A stretch of DNA of 64,000 nt from Companilactobacillus huachuanensis (GCF_005404815.1 NZ_BJDF01000007.1:62001-126000); one strand, 5' to 3'. Positions 18,263-27,894 are shown, counted from the first letter of the stretch. Notes: generated by a model from the letters alone, not told the origin. Made by a program: numbers and translations.

Positions 18263-18576
18263 TGAAGGTTGAAAGTTGGAAAATTAATATAGTCGTGGTT
18301 ACAAGCCTAGAGTCAATTTATTTAAATGATCATTAGTCTTAGTTTTATTGTTCCAGCCAAAAAAAATAAACTAGTTGGAAGAGCTGAGAGTATTCATTTG
18401 CAGCGAAAGTGGCGTTATTGCTTTAGCAATTACACCACCGGGCGCGTTGAAGACTCGCGGGTTTTGCGAGGCTTCAACCGAGGTCCGAGACCGTACTTTG
18501 GCTCGGGCAGTTCCGCGCAGCAATTGAATACTCTCAGCTCTGGAAACGGCATACTTAACTAACCTTTCAACTTTCA
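18263..18576 (+). repeat. Complete TIR-bounded cloverleaf repeat (314 bp)
   Basis: Left end TGAAGGTTGAAAG (18263-18275), right end CCTTTCAACTTTCA (18563-18576). An AT-rich flank with TTTATTTAAA leads into the structured core at about 18366-18555. Closing stem GAGCTGAGAGTATTC/GAATACTCTCAGCTC. Inner arms: GTGGCGTTATTGC/GCAATTACACCAC, GTTGAAGACTCGC/GCGAGGCTTCAAC, and CCGAG/CTCGG. It fills the 616-bp gap between yaaL and tmk; the rest of the gap shows no gene. An open frame through the core is an artefact of the repeat. Confidence 0.85.
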
Positions 18577-18699
18577 GTTGACTAATAATGATTAAATTTT
18601 TCAGTATTCAAAGATATGTTGCAAATTAACAAGACCTAAAGTTTCATTTCAGGCTGATTTCAAGTAAAATAGTAGTAATCATCTAGGAGAGATTAATCT

Positions 18700-19350
18700 A
18701 TGTCAGGAATATTTATATCGTTTGAAGGACCCGATGGGGCAGGTAAAACTACTGCTCTCAAAACACTAATGCCACTTTTGCAAGCAAAGACCAATCAAGA
18801 AATTGTTCTTTCACGTGAACCTGGTGGCAGTCCCATTTCCGAAAAAATCAGAAAAATCATTTTAGACATTCATGAAGAAGAAATGGACCCCAGAACTGAG
18901 GCTTTGTTGTATGCCGCAGCCAGACGTCAACATTTAATTGATGTTATTTTACCAACCTTACAGGCCAATAAAATCATGTTGAGTGATCGTTTTGTTGACA
19001 GTTCTATTGCTTATCAAGGTGGTGGCCGTGAAATTGGGATGAAAGAGGTCGCTAATATCAATGATTTTGCCATTGATGGACATTTTCCAGATTTGACAAT
19101 TTACTTTGATGTAACCCCTGAGGTTGGTCTATCACGTATCAGAAAAGACCATGAAGGTGAAATGGATCGTCTTGAACGCGAGGCTATTAGTTTTCATAAT
19201 CGTGTTTACGATTCATATATGAAGATTGTCAAGGATAATCCTGATAGAATAAAAACAATTAATGCAGAACAAGCACCCAAACAAGTTGTTTCGGATGCTT
19301 TGGATGCCATAATTAAAAAATTTCCAAATATTTTTAACAAAGGAGAATAA
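18700..19350 (+). CDS. tmk: Thymidylate kinase
   Basis: Phosphorylates dTMP to dTDP with ATP for DNA synthesis. 216 residues: P-loop FEGPDGAGKTT (about 8-18), the DR(F/Y) motif in DRFVDSSIAYQGGGR, and a lid region RIRKDHEGEMDRLE. AGGAGAG lies upstream of the ATG. Followed within 3 nt by darA and then holB, yabA and rsmI, the conserved Firmicute cluster, though the yaaR gene found there in B. subtilis is missing. Confidence 0.95.
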   Translation: MSGIFISFEGPDGAGKTTALKTLMPLLQAKTNQEIVLSREPGGSPISEKIRKIILDIHEEEMDPRTEALLYAAARRQHLIDVILPTLQANKIMLSDRFVDSSIAYQGGGREIGMKEVANINDFAIDGHFPDLTIYFDVTPEVGLSRIRKDHEGEMDRLEREAISFHNRVYDSYMKIVKDNPDRIKTINAEQAPKQVVSDALDAIIKKFPNIFNKGE

Positions 19351-19353
19351 ATC

Positions 19354-19680
19354 ATGAAACTCATTGTAGCCATAATTCAATCAAAAGATAGTCAACAATT
19401 ACAAGCAAGTCTTGTTAAGGGTGGTTTTAGAGCTACACAGTTGTCATCAACTGGTGGTTTTCTGAAGGCCGGTAACTGTACCTTCTTGATTGGTGTTGAA
19501 GAGGAAAAAGTCGACGATGCCTTAGCTGTCATTAAGAAAACGTGCCATACTAGAGCTCAGTATGTGACGCCAACTTTTCTCATGCCTGAAGCAGCGTCTA
19601 GCTTGAGTGAACCAGTAGAAGTCCAAGTGGGCGGAGCAACATGCTTTATTTTGCCAGTTGATAAATTCGTGAGATTCTAA
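19354..19680 (+). CDS. darA: Cyclic di-AMP-binding PII-like protein DarA (PstA)
   Basis: Trimeric PII-like receptor for the second messenger cyclic di-AMP; downstream partners are not settled. 108 residues, family length, with the diagnostic MKLIVAIIQSKDSQQLQASL start and the GFRATQLSSTGGFLKAGNCTFLIGV strand-loop that lines the nucleotide pocket. AAGGAG lies 8 nt before the ATG. Placement between tmk and holB is typical. Confidence 0.93.
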   Translation: MKLIVAIIQSKDSQQLQASLVKGGFRATQLSSTGGFLKAGNCTFLIGVEEEKVDDALAVIKKTCHTRAQYVTPTFLMPEAASSLSEPVEVQVGGATCFILPVDKFVRF

Positions 19681-19683
19681 TAT

Positions 19684-20637
19684 ATGGAAAGCTTATTAGA
19701 AGAACAACCTCGAGTTGTTAATGAATTTAAAAAAATTATTTCGACTAATATGTTGTCGCATGCATATCTAATCGACAATGCCTCATCTAAGATTAGACAG
19801 CAGATGGCGATTTGGTTAGCACAAAGTCAGTTTTGTGAAAATTTGCAAAATGGTGCACCTGATCAGACGTGTCAAAAATGTCAGACAATTGCCTTGGGAG
19901 ATAATCCTGATGTGTTAGAAATTCAGACTGAAAAACAAAGTATCGGTGTTGATGATATTAAGTTTTTCAAAAAAGAAGCTAATATGGCTGCCACACAGGG
20001 TAATCGAAGAATCTTGATTATTGATGAGGCCGAGAAGATGACAGTTCAAGCTGCGAATAACCTGTTAAAAACTATTGAAGAGCCAGAGGGCAATTTAATG
20101 ATTATTTTGTTAGCAGATTCTTCTAAGCAACTTTTACCAACGATTCAATCACGGGTGCAAATTTTTCACTTGTCGAATCAGAGTAATAACGACGAGATTG
20201 CTAGTTTGATCGAAGTTGGCTTTAAGAGTGAACAAGCTCAGCGTGCCTTACAGGTTACCGATATTAAATATTTGGAAAGTATTACAGGTGATAAATACCA
20301 AGCTTTGAGTACAGCACTCACAAACTGGTTAAAAGAAGTTAATAAACAAAAAATAAATAGTTTTGTCGACATACAGACTGATATCATGCCTTTAGTTGAG
20401 AATAAAGATCAACAACATTTGGTTTTCGACATGTTGAATCAAATTTTTAGTGATATATTATCAATTAGGTACAATTTAGAAAAATCAACATTGACGTCGG
20501 TGGATATCTTGGATCAAAAAGGCATCAAAAAAATTGTCAGTATGTCAGATGATTTATTCACAGCCGAGCAAATGTGGAAAAGTAATGTATCGTTTCAGGC
20601 TATTTTAGAAGATTTATCATTAAAATTTGTGGATTAG
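19684..20637 (+). CDS. holB: DNA polymerase III subunit delta'
   Basis: Clamp-loader subunit related to DnaX but without ATPase activity. 317 residues. It shows the zinc-binding QTCQKC, a Walker-B-like LIIDEAEKMT and the sensor SRVQIFHL, while a Walker A lysine loop is absent, as expected. The start has only a weak ribosome site and lies 3 nt after the darA stop, suggesting coupling. Confidence 0.92.
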   Translation: MESLLEEQPRVVNEFKKIISTNMLSHAYLIDNASSKIRQQMAIWLAQSQFCENLQNGAPDQTCQKCQTIALGDNPDVLEIQTEKQSIGVDDIKFFKKEANMAATQGNRRILIIDEAEKMTVQAANNLLKTIEEPEGNLMIILLADSSKQLLPTIQSRVQIFHLSNQSNNDEIASLIEVGFKSEQAQRALQVTDIKYLESITGDKYQALSTALTNWLKEVNKQKINSFVDIQTDIMPLVENKDQQHLVFDMLNQIFSDILSIRYNLEKSTLTSVDILDQKGIKKIVSMSDDLFTAEQMWKSNVSFQAILEDLSLKFVD

Positions 20638-20648
20638 TAGGTGAAATC

Positions 20649-21014
20649 ATGGCAGAGAAGGATTTATATGATGAATTTGAGACAATCACAAATCAATTGA
20701 ATGATATAACTAAAAAGGTTTCTTTGCTTAAAGAGGAACTATCTAAGGCCCTTGAAGAGAAAGAGGAGTTAAAGATAGAGAATCAAAATCTTCGTAAACA
20801 TTTGGAAAAAATGGGTTATGAGGATAAGGATATTAAGGGCAATGAATTATCTTACTCACGATTGAATCTTGAGAGTTTATATCGTAAAGGATTTCATGTT
20901 TGCCAACAATTTTATGGGACTCACCGTAAAGACAAGGAAGAATGCATCTTCTGTACCAATGTTCTTTATGGAAGTAATGACAAAGGTAAGAAAAATAAAG
21001 TTAATATTAGATAA
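20649..21014 (+). CDS. yabA: Replication initiation control protein YabA
   Basis: Bridges DnaA and the DnaN clamp to restrain re-initiation of replication. 121 residues: an N-terminal coiled coil (ETITNQLNDITKKVSLLKEELSK... then KIENQNLRKHLEK) and a C-terminal zinc module with C-x8-H and CIFC ligands (CQQFYGTHRKDKEECIFC). Tetramerisation occurs through the coiled coil in the family. Lies between holB and rsmI. Confidence 0.92.
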   Translation: MAEKDLYDEFETITNQLNDITKKVSLLKEELSKALEEKEELKIENQNLRKHLEKMGYEDKDIKGNELSYSRLNLESLYRKGFHVCQQFYGTHRKDKEECIFCTNVLYGSNDKGKKNKVNIR

Positions 21015-21028
21015 GGGGAGCTATTTGA

Positions 21029-21904
21029 ATGAAAGAACAAAGGAGTTTTGTTGATAATTCGAAGGGCTGCCTTTTTTTAGTGCCAACACCAATTGGTAAT
21101 TTGGAAGATATGACTTTTCGAGCTGTCAACACGTTAAAAGACGCCGATTTAGTTGCAGCTGAGGATACACGTAATACTAAAAATTTATTAAATCATTTTG
21201 AAATACCAACAGAATTAATAAGTTTTCATGAACACAACACTGCACAACGTATTCCGGAATTAATAGAAAAAATGAATGCGGGCTTAAAAATTGCCCAAGT
21301 CAGTGATGCTGGTGCACCGTCGATCAGTGATCCTGGTAAAGAGCTAGTTAAAGCTGCCATTAAAGCCGATATTCCAGTTGTTCCACTACCAGGAGCTACG
21401 GCATCTGTAACAGCATTGATTGCTTCGGGAATCGCCCCACAGCCTTTCTACTTCTATGGATTTTTGCCACGTAAAGGTAAAGAAAGAACTGAAGCTTTGA
21501 ATGATTTATCACAGCGTGGTGAGACAACGATTGTTTATGAATCACCATATCGTGTTAAAAAGACTATTCAAGACTTGATCGACAATTTTGGAGCTGAACG
21601 TCAAATTACTTTAGCTCGTGAATTGACTAAGATCCATGAAGCTTTTTTGCGAGGCAGTTTGGAACAGGTTGCCAAGTATTATCAAGACAATGATCCTAAA
21701 GGTGAATATGTTTTGATTATTGCTGGAAAACCAGTGGAAGCCGCTACTCAAGATGAGTCAGATGATGATTTAGTAGTTGCAGTTGATAGTTTAATTAAAC
21801 AAGGTGAAAAGCCCAACAAAGCAATTAAAGAAGTTGCGGCTCGTAATGGATTGAAGAAACAAGATGTTTACAATCTTTATCACGGAATCGGAGAGGAACA
21901 ATAG
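21029..21904 (+). CDS. rsmI: 16S rRNA (cytidine1402-2'-O)-methyltransferase RsmI
   Basis: SAM-dependent methylase of the tetrapyrrole-methylase fold that modifies C1402 in the decoding centre. 291 residues with the family marks LVPTPIGNLEDMTFRAV, EDTRNTKNLLNHF, QVSDAGAPSISDPG and PLPGATASVTAL. Its TAG shares a base with the GTG of the following thioesterase, so the two are coupled. Confidence 0.95.
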   Translation: MKEQRSFVDNSKGCLFLVPTPIGNLEDMTFRAVNTLKDADLVAAEDTRNTKNLLNHFEIPTELISFHEHNTAQRIPELIEKMNAGLKIAQVSDAGAPSISDPGKELVKAAIKADIPVVPLPGATASVTALIASGIAPQPFYFYGFLPRKGKERTEALNDLSQRGETTIVYESPYRVKKTIQDLIDNFGAERQITLARELTKIHEAFLRGSLEQVAKYYQDNDPKGEYVLIIAGKPVEAATQDESDDDLVVAVDSLIKQGEKPNKAIKEVAARNGLKKQDVYNLYHGIGEEQ

Positions 21905-22647
21905 TGACAGAGAAAAGAACTTTTGCAATTGAAATGGAAGTACCATATTATTTCGTCAACTTTTCAGGAGACATGCGTTTGTCAGCTTTGATAGATATTA
22001 TGTTGTTAACTTCAGAAAAACAACTCCATCAATCTGATCTCGATAGTGCTGAAATGGTGCAGAACGAAGGACTTGGTTGGGTTGTCGTTCAATATCACAT
22101 GGACATTAAACAGATGCCTAAAATGGGCCAGAAATTGAAGGTTATCACTCAAGCAACCAGCTATAACAAGTATTTCTTCTATCGTGATTTTTGGATAGAA
22201 GATGAAAAAGGCGAAACAATTGTTAAAGCGGAGAGTGCCTTCGTTTTGATTGATATTAAGGAACGTAAAATTGTCAGTGCCAGTGATCGGCTAGATGATT
22301 TATTTGGTGCTGAAGAAACAACGAAATTAAAACGCTTCAATCGTTTGAAGGAACCAACTGATTTTGATTATTCACAACCGCAACATATTGGTTACTACAA
22401 TATTGATGTTAATAAACATGTTAATAATTCATATTATTTTGACTGGATGGTCGACACTCTGGATATGGACTTTATTGCTGATCACACTTTAAAGAGTATG
22501 GATATTAAATACGACAAAGAATTGAATATCGACAGCGAACCAGTTTCATATGCAAAACTCGATAATACGAATAATAAATCAATTCATTGGATAAAGAATG
22601 GTGACGTACTGAACGTTATTGCTCAATTTGAGTGGAAAGATAAATAA
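21904..22647 (+). CDS. Acyl-ACP thioesterase
   Basis: Hydrolyses acyl-ACP to free fatty acid; PF01643 type with two hot-dog domains in 247 residues. Seen: the first hot-dog helix with LSALIDIMLLTSEKQL, the strand GLGWVVVQYHMDIKQMP, and in the second half NIDVNKHVNNSYYFDWMVD, which carries the Asn/His active-site pair. It starts at GTG 21904, overlapping the rsmI stop, behind GAGAGGAAC. The gene is often found here in lactobacilli. Confidence 0.85.
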   Translation: MTEKRTFAIEMEVPYYFVNFSGDMRLSALIDIMLLTSEKQLHQSDLDSAEMVQNEGLGWVVVQYHMDIKQMPKMGQKLKVITQATSYNKYFFYRDFWIEDEKGETIVKAESAFVLIDIKERKIVSASDRLDDLFGAEETTKLKRFNRLKEPTDFDYSQPQHIGYYNIDVNKHVNNSYYFDWMVDTLDMDFIADHTLKSMDIKYDKELNIDSEPVSYAKLDNTNNKSIHWIKNGDVLNVIAQFEWKDK

Positions 22648-22663
22648 TTTACAAACAAATTAC

Positions 22664-22691
22664 TTGTTTACAGAAAAAATAGTGTTATTAT
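22664..22691 (+). promoter_or_regulatory. Putative folT promoter
   Basis: TTGTTT, 16 nt, TATTAT upstream of the riboswitch. A small dyad, AAACAA-ATTAC-TTGTTT, overlaps the -35 element. Confidence 0.45.
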
Positions 22692-22712
22692 TGACGAGTA
22701 CTTAAAAAAATT

Positions 22713-22806
22713 TGGGGTAGGGTTCAAGGCGTTAAGTGTCGATGGAACGGAATGTGAACATCGAACAAAGAGTTTTCTCGCGATCTTGAATCCGCATTCG
22801 CCACTT
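22713..22806 (+). promoter_or_regulatory. Tetrahydrofolate (THF) riboswitch
   Basis: Carries the conserved core GCGTTAAGTGT and the 3' segment GAATCCGCATTCGCC. GGTTCAAG pairs with CTTGAATC (P2) and GTCGATG with CATCGA (P3), as in known THF aptamers. It is followed at 22841-22853 by CTCC-TTTC-GGGAG, a hairpin that holds the folT Shine-Dalgarno, so ligand binding probably controls translation start. Confidence 0.85.
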
Positions 22807-22862
22807 TATATACGTCTCTTTTGCCTATATCTGGTGGCAGCTCCTTTCGGGAGATGTCGATT

Positions 22863-23384
22863 ATGAACAGTAGAAGTTCAGTAATAAGCGTTCAAGAAGT
22901 TACTTGGATGGCCTTGTTGATAGCATTACAAATGGTGCTAGCAAAGTTGTCATTCGGTAGCAATACTTTGAAAGTCGGATTTAGTTTCATTGCAATTGGG
23001 TTATTAGGTTATTATTTCGGACCTTTTAAAGCTGCTATTGCCAATGTTTTGGCTGATGTGATCGGTACTTTGATTTTACCTTCTGGTGGAAGTTTCTTCA
23101 TCGGATTCACTTTTTCAGCCTTAGTGGCAGGTGCAATTTATGGATTCATGCTTTATAACCGCAAAGTATCAGTTTGGAGAACCTTTGTCACTGTCCTATT
23201 GATTACAGTGATTGTTAATACCGGATTGAACACTTTGTGGATTCACATGATGACTAATGTGCCTTATGTAGCATTATTAGTTCCAAGGCTTGCTAAAGAG
23301 GCGTTCAGTCTAGTTTATCAGACGGGTCTTTTATACATCGTTCTTAAATGGATCGATAATTCGAAATTTAATAAAATCGGCTAA
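22863..23384 (+). CDS. folT: Folate-specific ECF transporter substrate-binding component FolT
   Basis: Integral-membrane S component that captures folate and hands it to the shared EcfAAT module (not in this window). 173 residues with about six hydrophobic helices. The N-terminal MALLIALQMVLAKLSFG helix resembles other S components, and the Gly-rich IGLLGYYFGPFKAAIANVLADVIGTL segment is typical of FolT. The start is taken at ATG 22863, 9 nt after GGGAG; that site is inside the riboswitch expression hairpin. The THF riboswitch upstream makes the substrate assignment strong. Confidence 0.9.
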   Translation: MNSRSSVISVQEVTWMALLIALQMVLAKLSFGSNTLKVGFSFIAIGLLGYYFGPFKAAIANVLADVIGTLILPSGGSFFIGFTFSALVAGAIYGFMLYNRKVSVWRTFVTVLLITVIVNTGLNTLWIHMMTNVPYVALLVPRLAKEAFSLVYQTGLLYIVLKWIDNSKFNKIG

Positions 23385-23403
23385 TAAGGCCGATTTTTTT
23401 TTG
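23375..23403 (+). terminator. Terminator overlapping the folT stop
   Basis: AATCGGC pairs with GCCGATT across TAATAAG, followed by a run of T. The left arm contains the last codons of folT. Confidence 0.9.
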
Positions 23404-23452
23404 TATAAAAATTCTGTGTTAAAATAGGTTTTATGAAGAATGAGGGATAAAT

Positions 23453-24175
23453 ATGAAAATATTAGCATTTGATACATCTAATAAGCCGCTATCCGTTGCC
23501 GTTGTAGTTGATGGCAAGGTCTTAGCTCATTTGGAGTCGACTGAAAAGAAGACTCATAGCGTCACTATTTTGCCAGATATTAAAAAAGCTTTAACTGAAT
23601 CCAATTTGACGATCAATGATATTGATTTAATTGCTGTTGCTAAGGGACCTGGTTCTTACACCGGTGTCAGAATTGCTGTTACAGTTGCCAAAACTTTAGC
23701 CGATACTTTGCATAAAAATCTAGTTGGAGTTTCCAGCCTTGAATTGCTGGCCGCCGACGGAGACAAAGCACATATTTTGGTTCCATTGATGGATGCGAGA
23801 AATGATAATGCCTTTGCCGGCGTGTATCAAAACTCGCGAGATAAATTTGTAAGTATTATTGGGGATCATCACACTTCAATGGAGAAACTTTTTGAGGCTT
23901 TGAAGGAATATGATGAAAATCAATTGGAATTTATCAACGCTACACCAAGATTACAAGAGTTAATTCAAAATCAGTTTCCAAACGCCAAAATTATTACCGT
24001 TGAAGATTCATTGCCAGATGCAGCCAAACTTGCCAAGTTAGCTGAGTCAAAGAAACCAGTCACAGATATTGATGATTTTATTCCAACATATTTACGTTTG
24101 ACGCAAGCTGAACACGACTGGTATGCCAAAGGACATAAGGATGATGGCAATGTTTCTTATGTTGAAGAAGTTTAA
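23453..24175 (+). CDS. tsaB: tRNA t6A biosynthesis protein TsaB
   Basis: Scaffold protein that pairs with TsaD in making threonylcarbamoyl-adenosine 37 of tRNA. 240 residues with the ASKHA fold: MKILAFDTSNKPLSVAVV at the start and GPGSYTGVRIAVTVAKTLA, the segment that meets TsaD. A GAGGGA site precedes the ATG. It overlaps rimI, and tsaD follows rimI, the usual tsaB-rimI-tsaD order. Confidence 0.94.
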   Translation: MKILAFDTSNKPLSVAVVVDGKVLAHLESTEKKTHSVTILPDIKKALTESNLTINDIDLIAVAKGPGSYTGVRIAVTVAKTLADTLHKNLVGVSSLELLAADGDKAHILVPLMDARNDNAFAGVYQNSRDKFVSIIGDHHTSMEKLFEALKEYDENQLEFINATPRLQELIQNQFPNAKIITVEDSLPDAAKLAKLAESKKPVTDIDDFIPTYLRLTQAEHDWYAKGHKDDGNVSYVEEV

Positions 24176-24689
24176 GGGTTTATTTTTAAATAAAACTGCG
24201 AAATTTGATTTTGAAGAACAAATAGTTTCAATTGATGATCGAAAGTTCACTTTAAGAAAAGCTATTCAAAAGGATGCCATTCAGTTTATGGATATTCAGG
24301 AGACGATTTATCCGATTCCAGTACCTTGGCCCATCGATATCGTCCGCATGGAGATCGATAATAAGAATGCACTTTATTTATCGTTAGTAGAAAATAATCG
24401 GGTGATTGCCTTTATCGGTATTTCGTTAGGTGACAAGACTGAATCGCATATTACTAATTTAGCTGTACATGCTGATTACCAAACTATGGGAATCGGTCAT
24501 TTACTGTTGAATGAGGCTTTTGATTACTGTCGCAATCGCACCTATCAGAAGATGTCACTAGAAGTGGATGTGACTAATGATTCAGCGTTGGCCCTATATG
24601 AGGCCTTTGGTTTTAAAGTTCGAACTGTGCATAAAAAGTATTATTTTAGAAATCATCACGATGCATGGGAAATGATCGTTGATTTGTGA
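24150..24689 (+). CDS. rimI: Ribosomal-protein-alanine N-acetyltransferase (RimI-like)
   Basis: GNAT acetyltransferase that in the family acetylates the N-terminus of ribosomal protein S18. About 179 residues: [22 protein letters not shown] is the acetyl-CoA motif, and [21 protein letters not shown] is the conserved C-terminal part. The start is uncertain; ATG 24150 has AAGGA 8 nt upstream, but an ATG at 24159 and others upstream are possible. An N-terminal extension of about 35 residues precedes the GNAT fold. Overlaps the tsaB end by 26 nt. Confidence 0.85.
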   Translation: MFLMLKKFKGLFLNKTAKFDFEEQIVSIDDRKFTLRKAIQKDAIQFMDIQETIYPIPVPWPIDIVRMEIDNKNALYLSLVENNRVIAFIGISLGDKTESHITNLAVHADYQTMGIGHLLLNEAFDYCRNRTYQKMSLEVDVTNDSALALYEAFGFKVRTVHKKYYFRNHHDAWEMIVDL

Positions 24690-24699
24690 GGAGATTACT

Positions 24700-25722
24700 G
24701 TGGAAAAAGATACATTAATATTATCGTTTGAAAGTAGCTGTGATGAGACATCAGTTGCTGTTATCAAAAACGGTAAGGAAATCTTATCTAATATTATTGC
24801 AACACAAATAAAGAGTCACCAGCGTTTTGGTGGCGTCGTACCAGAAGTTGCCAGCCGGCATCACGTTGAAGAAGTTACTAAGTGCATTGATTTAGCTTTG
24901 GACAAAGCAAAAGTCAGTTATGAGAATCTTGATGCAGTTGCTGTTACTTATGGCCCTGGATTAGTTGGATCATTATTGATTGGAATTATGGCTGCTAAAA
25001 CGGTAGCTTTTGCGCATAATTTGCCATTGATCAAAGTAAATCACTTGGCAGGACATATTTATTCCGCTAATTTTGTGACGGAATTACAGTACCCATTCAT
25101 GTCATTGTTAGTTTCCGGTGGACATACGGAATTAGTTTTGGTCACAGCTCCTGGAGTTTTCCACACCTTGGGCGATACTCGCGATGATGCTGTTGGGGAG
25201 GCATATGACAAAATTGGTCGTGTGCTAGGAATCAATTATCCAGCCGGTAAGAAAGTCGATGAAATGGCTGCTGTCGGAAATGATACTTTCAATTTTCCTA
25301 GAGCTATGGTTCAAGAAGATAATTTAGACTTCAGTTTCAGTGGTTTGAAGAGTGCCTTCATAAATACCGTTCACCATGCTGATCAAGTTAATGAAGAGCT
25401 GAATAAAGATGATTTGGCTGCCAGTTTCCAAGGAGCCGTTTTGGATATTTTGGTAAATAAAACTTTCAAGGCTTTGAAGTTACATCCAGTTAAGCAGTTG
25501 ATCGTTGGTGGCGGGGTTTCAGCTAACCAAGGCTTGCGTAAACGTCTGGCTGAAGAGATTGAAAAGCGCAATATGGATATGGAATTGGTATTCCCACCAT
25601 TGCGTTTGTGTGGTGATAATGCGGCTATGATTGGCGCTATGGCTCAGATTCAATATGACAAAGGTGACTTTGCGGAATTGGATTTAAATGCTGATCCTAG
25701 TTTGGATTTTGATATGGAATAG
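24700..25722 (+). CDS. tsaD: tRNA N6-adenosine threonylcarbamoyltransferase TsaD
   Basis: Transfers the threonylcarbamoyl group to A37 of ANN-decoding tRNAs. 340 residues, family length. Seen: the N-terminal nucleotide-binding [15 protein letters not shown], the metal-binding [15 protein letters not shown], and [17 protein letters not shown] 24700 follows GAGGAG by 7 nt; a TTG further up in frame overlaps rimI and has no ribosome site. End of the tsaB-rimI-tsaD unit; a large palindromic repeat lies 8 nt after its stop. Confidence 0.95.
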   Translation: MEKDTLILSFESSCDETSVAVIKNGKEILSNIIATQIKSHQRFGGVVPEVASRHHVEEVTKCIDLALDKAKVSYENLDAVAVTYGPGLVGSLLIGIMAAKTVAFAHNLPLIKVNHLAGHIYSANFVTELQYPFMSLLVSGGHTELVLVTAPGVFHTLGDTRDDAVGEAYDKIGRVLGINYPAGKKVDEMAAVGNDTFNFPRAMVQEDNLDFSFSGLKSAFINTVHHADQVNEELNKDDLAASFQGAVLDILVNKTFKALKLHPVKQLIVGGGVSANQGLRKRLAEEIEKRNMDMELVFPPLRLCGDNAAMIGAMAQIQYDKGDFAELDLNADPSLDFDME

Positions 25723-25730
25723 GTTTTTCC

Positions 25731-25899
25731 GCCGGAGGTTGGCAGTAATATAGCCTGCGGTGTGACCGGTTCGAGCCAAGGTCTCTCACCTCGATTTTGA
25801 GCTTTGCAAAAACCGCAAATCTCAAAATACGTCAGTGGAGTAAGGGCTAAAGCCCTAACGCCACTTGTACTGCAGGCTATATTACTGCCAACCTCCGGC
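25731..25899 (-). repeat. Cloverleaf repeat with a 28-bp perfect terminal inverted repeat
   Basis: The two ends (25731-25758 and 25872-25899) are exact inverse complements for 28 bp, starting GCCGGAGGTTGGCAG. Inner arms include AAGGGCT/AGCCCTA and ATTTTGAG/CTCAAAAT, and GGTTCGAGCC sits in the third. This is a divergent subfamily, with a different outer stem from the copies at 18366 and 55157. The 450-bp gap between tsaD and the ACT gene otherwise holds only a terminator and AT-rich sequence. Confidence 0.8.
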
Positions 25900-26050
25900 T
25901 CTTGTGTTTGAGGGCTCTAGGTTATTGATATATGACGGTTGATTGGTCTTCAAAGTTTAATATTTAAATGCCAATAAAGTTCATAAATGTAATTATACAG
26001 TAGATAAAGATTCGCTTTTGTACCTTAAAAAATTTAGAAATAGTAAAAAA

Positions 26051-26090
26051 ATCCCAGACCTTTACACATATGGTCTAGGATTATTTTTTT
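26051..26090 (+). terminator. Terminator hairpin
   Basis: ATCCCAGACC pairs with GGTCTAGGAT (one mismatch) over TTTACACATAT, then TTATTTTTTT. It may end tsaD transcripts that read through the repeat; an A-run on the left would let it act on the other strand too. Confidence 0.8.
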
Positions 26091-26172
26091 ATACTCATCT
26101 AAAACTCCCTATTGCCCCCACAAACCAAATAATATAAGATTACCTCAAACAATCGAAAGATGAGGGATCACT

Positions 26173-26439
26173 ATGAAAGCTATTCTGACAGTTTTGGGTC
26201 ACGACCAGGTTGGTATCGTGGCTAAAGTTTCGACTAAGTTGGCCGAACTTGATGTTAATATTATTGATATTTCGCAAACTTTGATGCAAGAAAACTTTAC
26301 TATGATGATGATGGTTACTTGGGATGATGCCACTAAATTTGATACGATCAAAGATGGTTTGAACGAATTAGGTCAGGCCACGGGGTTGGATATTCACATT
26401 CAACGTGAAGAGATCTTTGATGCGATTCAGAAACTTTAG
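26173..26439 (+). CDS. ACT domain protein (UPF0237 family)
   Basis: An 88-residue stand-alone ACT domain of the glycine-cleavage-repressor-like type ([36 protein letters not shown]). ACT domains bind small ligands, often amino acids, and regulate a partner. It is followed 9 nt later by a PFL family gene; this pair is conserved across many bacteria, so the ACT protein probably regulates or forms a complex with it. Ligand unknown. Confidence 0.88.
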   Translation: MKAILTVLGHDQVGIVAKVSTKLAELDVNIIDISQTLMQENFTMMMMVTWDDATKFDTIKDGLNELGQATGLDIHIQREEIFDAIQKL

Positions 26440-26448
26440 GAGGCTGCC

Positions 26449-27792
26449 ATGGAAACTAATTCGATTTTAGAAACAATTCAGATGATTTCGGAAGAAAAGC
26501 TCGATATTCGTACGATCACAATGGGTATTTCACTCTTTGATTGTATTGATAGTGATGGTGAAAAGGCCCGTCAAAAAATTTATAATAAATTGATGACTAA
26601 AGCTAAGAATCTTGTGAAAGTAGCTAATCAAATTGAATCGGAATATGGAATTCCAATCGTTAATAAACGAATTTCTGTAACGCCAATTTCTCTGATTGCA
26701 GCAGCTTCTGATGATAAGGATTATGTGGCTTACGCAAAAACCATGGATCAAGCCGCAAAGGATTTAGGAGTTGATTTGATTGGTGGTTTTTCAGCACTTG
26801 TTCAAAAGGGCTATCAGTCTGGTGATGTTAAACTGATTCAATCGATTCCACAGGCTTTGACGGAAACAAGTCGTGTCTGCGGCTCAGTCAATGTTGGTTC
26901 GACTCGTTCAGGTATTAACTTGGATGCAATCGGTCAGATGGGGCAAGTGGTTAAAGATTTGGCAAAAGTTGATCCGGTCAATTGTATGAGTTTGGTGATT
27001 TTTGCCAATGCGGTTGAGGATAATCCATTTATGGCGGGTGCCTTTCATGGTGTCGGTGAAGCTGACTGTGTTATAAATGTTGGTATCAGTGGACCTGGAG
27101 TTGTTAAGAGTGCCCTTGAACATGTTAAGGGTCAACCAATTGATGTTGTTTCTGAAACCATCAAGAAGACGACGTTCAAAGTAACCAGAATGGGCCAATT
27201 CGTTGGTGATTTAGCTTCTAAGGCTTTGGACGTGCCATTTGGTATAGTAGACTTGTCATTAGCCCCAACGCCGAATGAGGGCGATTCTGTAGCTGAGATT
27301 CTTGAAGAGATTGGTTTAGAAAGTGTCGGTGCCCCCGGAACAACAGCTGCTTTAGCATTGCTGAATGATGCAGTTAAAAAGGGTGGCGTCATGGCTTGTG
27401 AACATGTTGGTGGATTGTCAGGTGCTTTTATCCCGGTATCTGAAGATGCTGAAATGATTCGTGCCGTCAATGCTGGTAACTTGAATATTGAAAAACTTGA
27501 GGCGATGACTGCTGTTTGTTCAGTTGGCCTTGATATGATTGCTATTCCTGGTGATACGACTGCTGAAACTATTAGCGGGATGATTGCTGATGAAGCCGCC
27601 ATTGGTGTGATAAATAATAAGACGACTGCCGTTAGAATTATTCCTGCTACTGGCAAAAAGGTCGGCGATGAAGTTGAATTTGGAGGACTCTTTGGACGTG
27701 CACCTGTGATGGCGGTCAATACTAATAGTCCAGCAGCATTCATTCATCGAGGCGGTAGAATTCCTGCGCCTATCCATTCATTTAAAAATTAA
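26449..27792 (+). CDS. PFL family protein (UPF0210/DUF711)
   Basis: A 447-residue protein related in fold to pyruvate formate-lyase-like barrels, reaction unknown. Family-typical stretches: [17 protein letters not shown] near residue 22, [32 protein letters not shown], and the C-terminal [35 protein letters not shown] lies 5 nt before the ATG. It forms an operon with the upstream ACT gene. I would not assign a substrate. Confidence 0.9.
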   Translation: METNSILETIQMISEEKLDIRTITMGISLFDCIDSDGEKARQKIYNKLMTKAKNLVKVANQIESEYGIPIVNKRISVTPISLIAAASDDKDYVAYAKTMDQAAKDLGVDLIGGFSALVQKGYQSGDVKLIQSIPQALTETSRVCGSVNVGSTRSGINLDAIGQMGQVVKDLAKVDPVNCMSLVIFANAVEDNPFMAGAFHGVGEADCVINVGISGPGVVKSALEHVKGQPIDVVSETIKKTTFKVTRMGQFVGDLASKALDVPFGIVDLSLAPTPNEGDSVAEILEEIGLESVGAPGTTAALALLNDAVKKGGVMACEHVGGLSGAFIPVSEDAEMIRAVNAGNLNIEKLEAMTAVCSVGLDMIAIPGDTTAETISGMIADEAAIGVINNKTTAVRIIPATGKKVGDEVEFGGLFGRAPVMAVNTNSPAAFIHRGGRIPAPIHSFKN

Positions 27793-27799
27793 TTCTCAA

Positions 27800-27830
27800 A
27801 ATGCTGATATTCGTATCGGTATTTTTTTAT
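27800..27830 (+). terminator. Weak terminator after the PFL gene
   Basis: TGCTGATA-TTCG-TATCGGTA with G-T pairs, followed by seven T. Confidence 0.65.
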
Positions 27831-27894
27831 GTTTTTTGACAAAATTGCTTAATTATTTAATCGAATTGTGGTACAAAGTATGAGAGGTGTATTC

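Noticed and set aside
18366-18555. tRNA gene in the cloverleaf repeat because of GGTTCGAGACC-like T-arm sequence
   Set aside because: The arms and overall length (about 185) do not fit a tRNA; there is no acceptor/anticodon layout.
18326-18562. Open reading frames through the repeats (also 29063-29308, 39084-39276, 55107-55421, 60838-61059, 61306-61524)
   Set aside because: They coincide with the structured repeat and share its sequence in either orientation; no ribosome site and no family resemblance.
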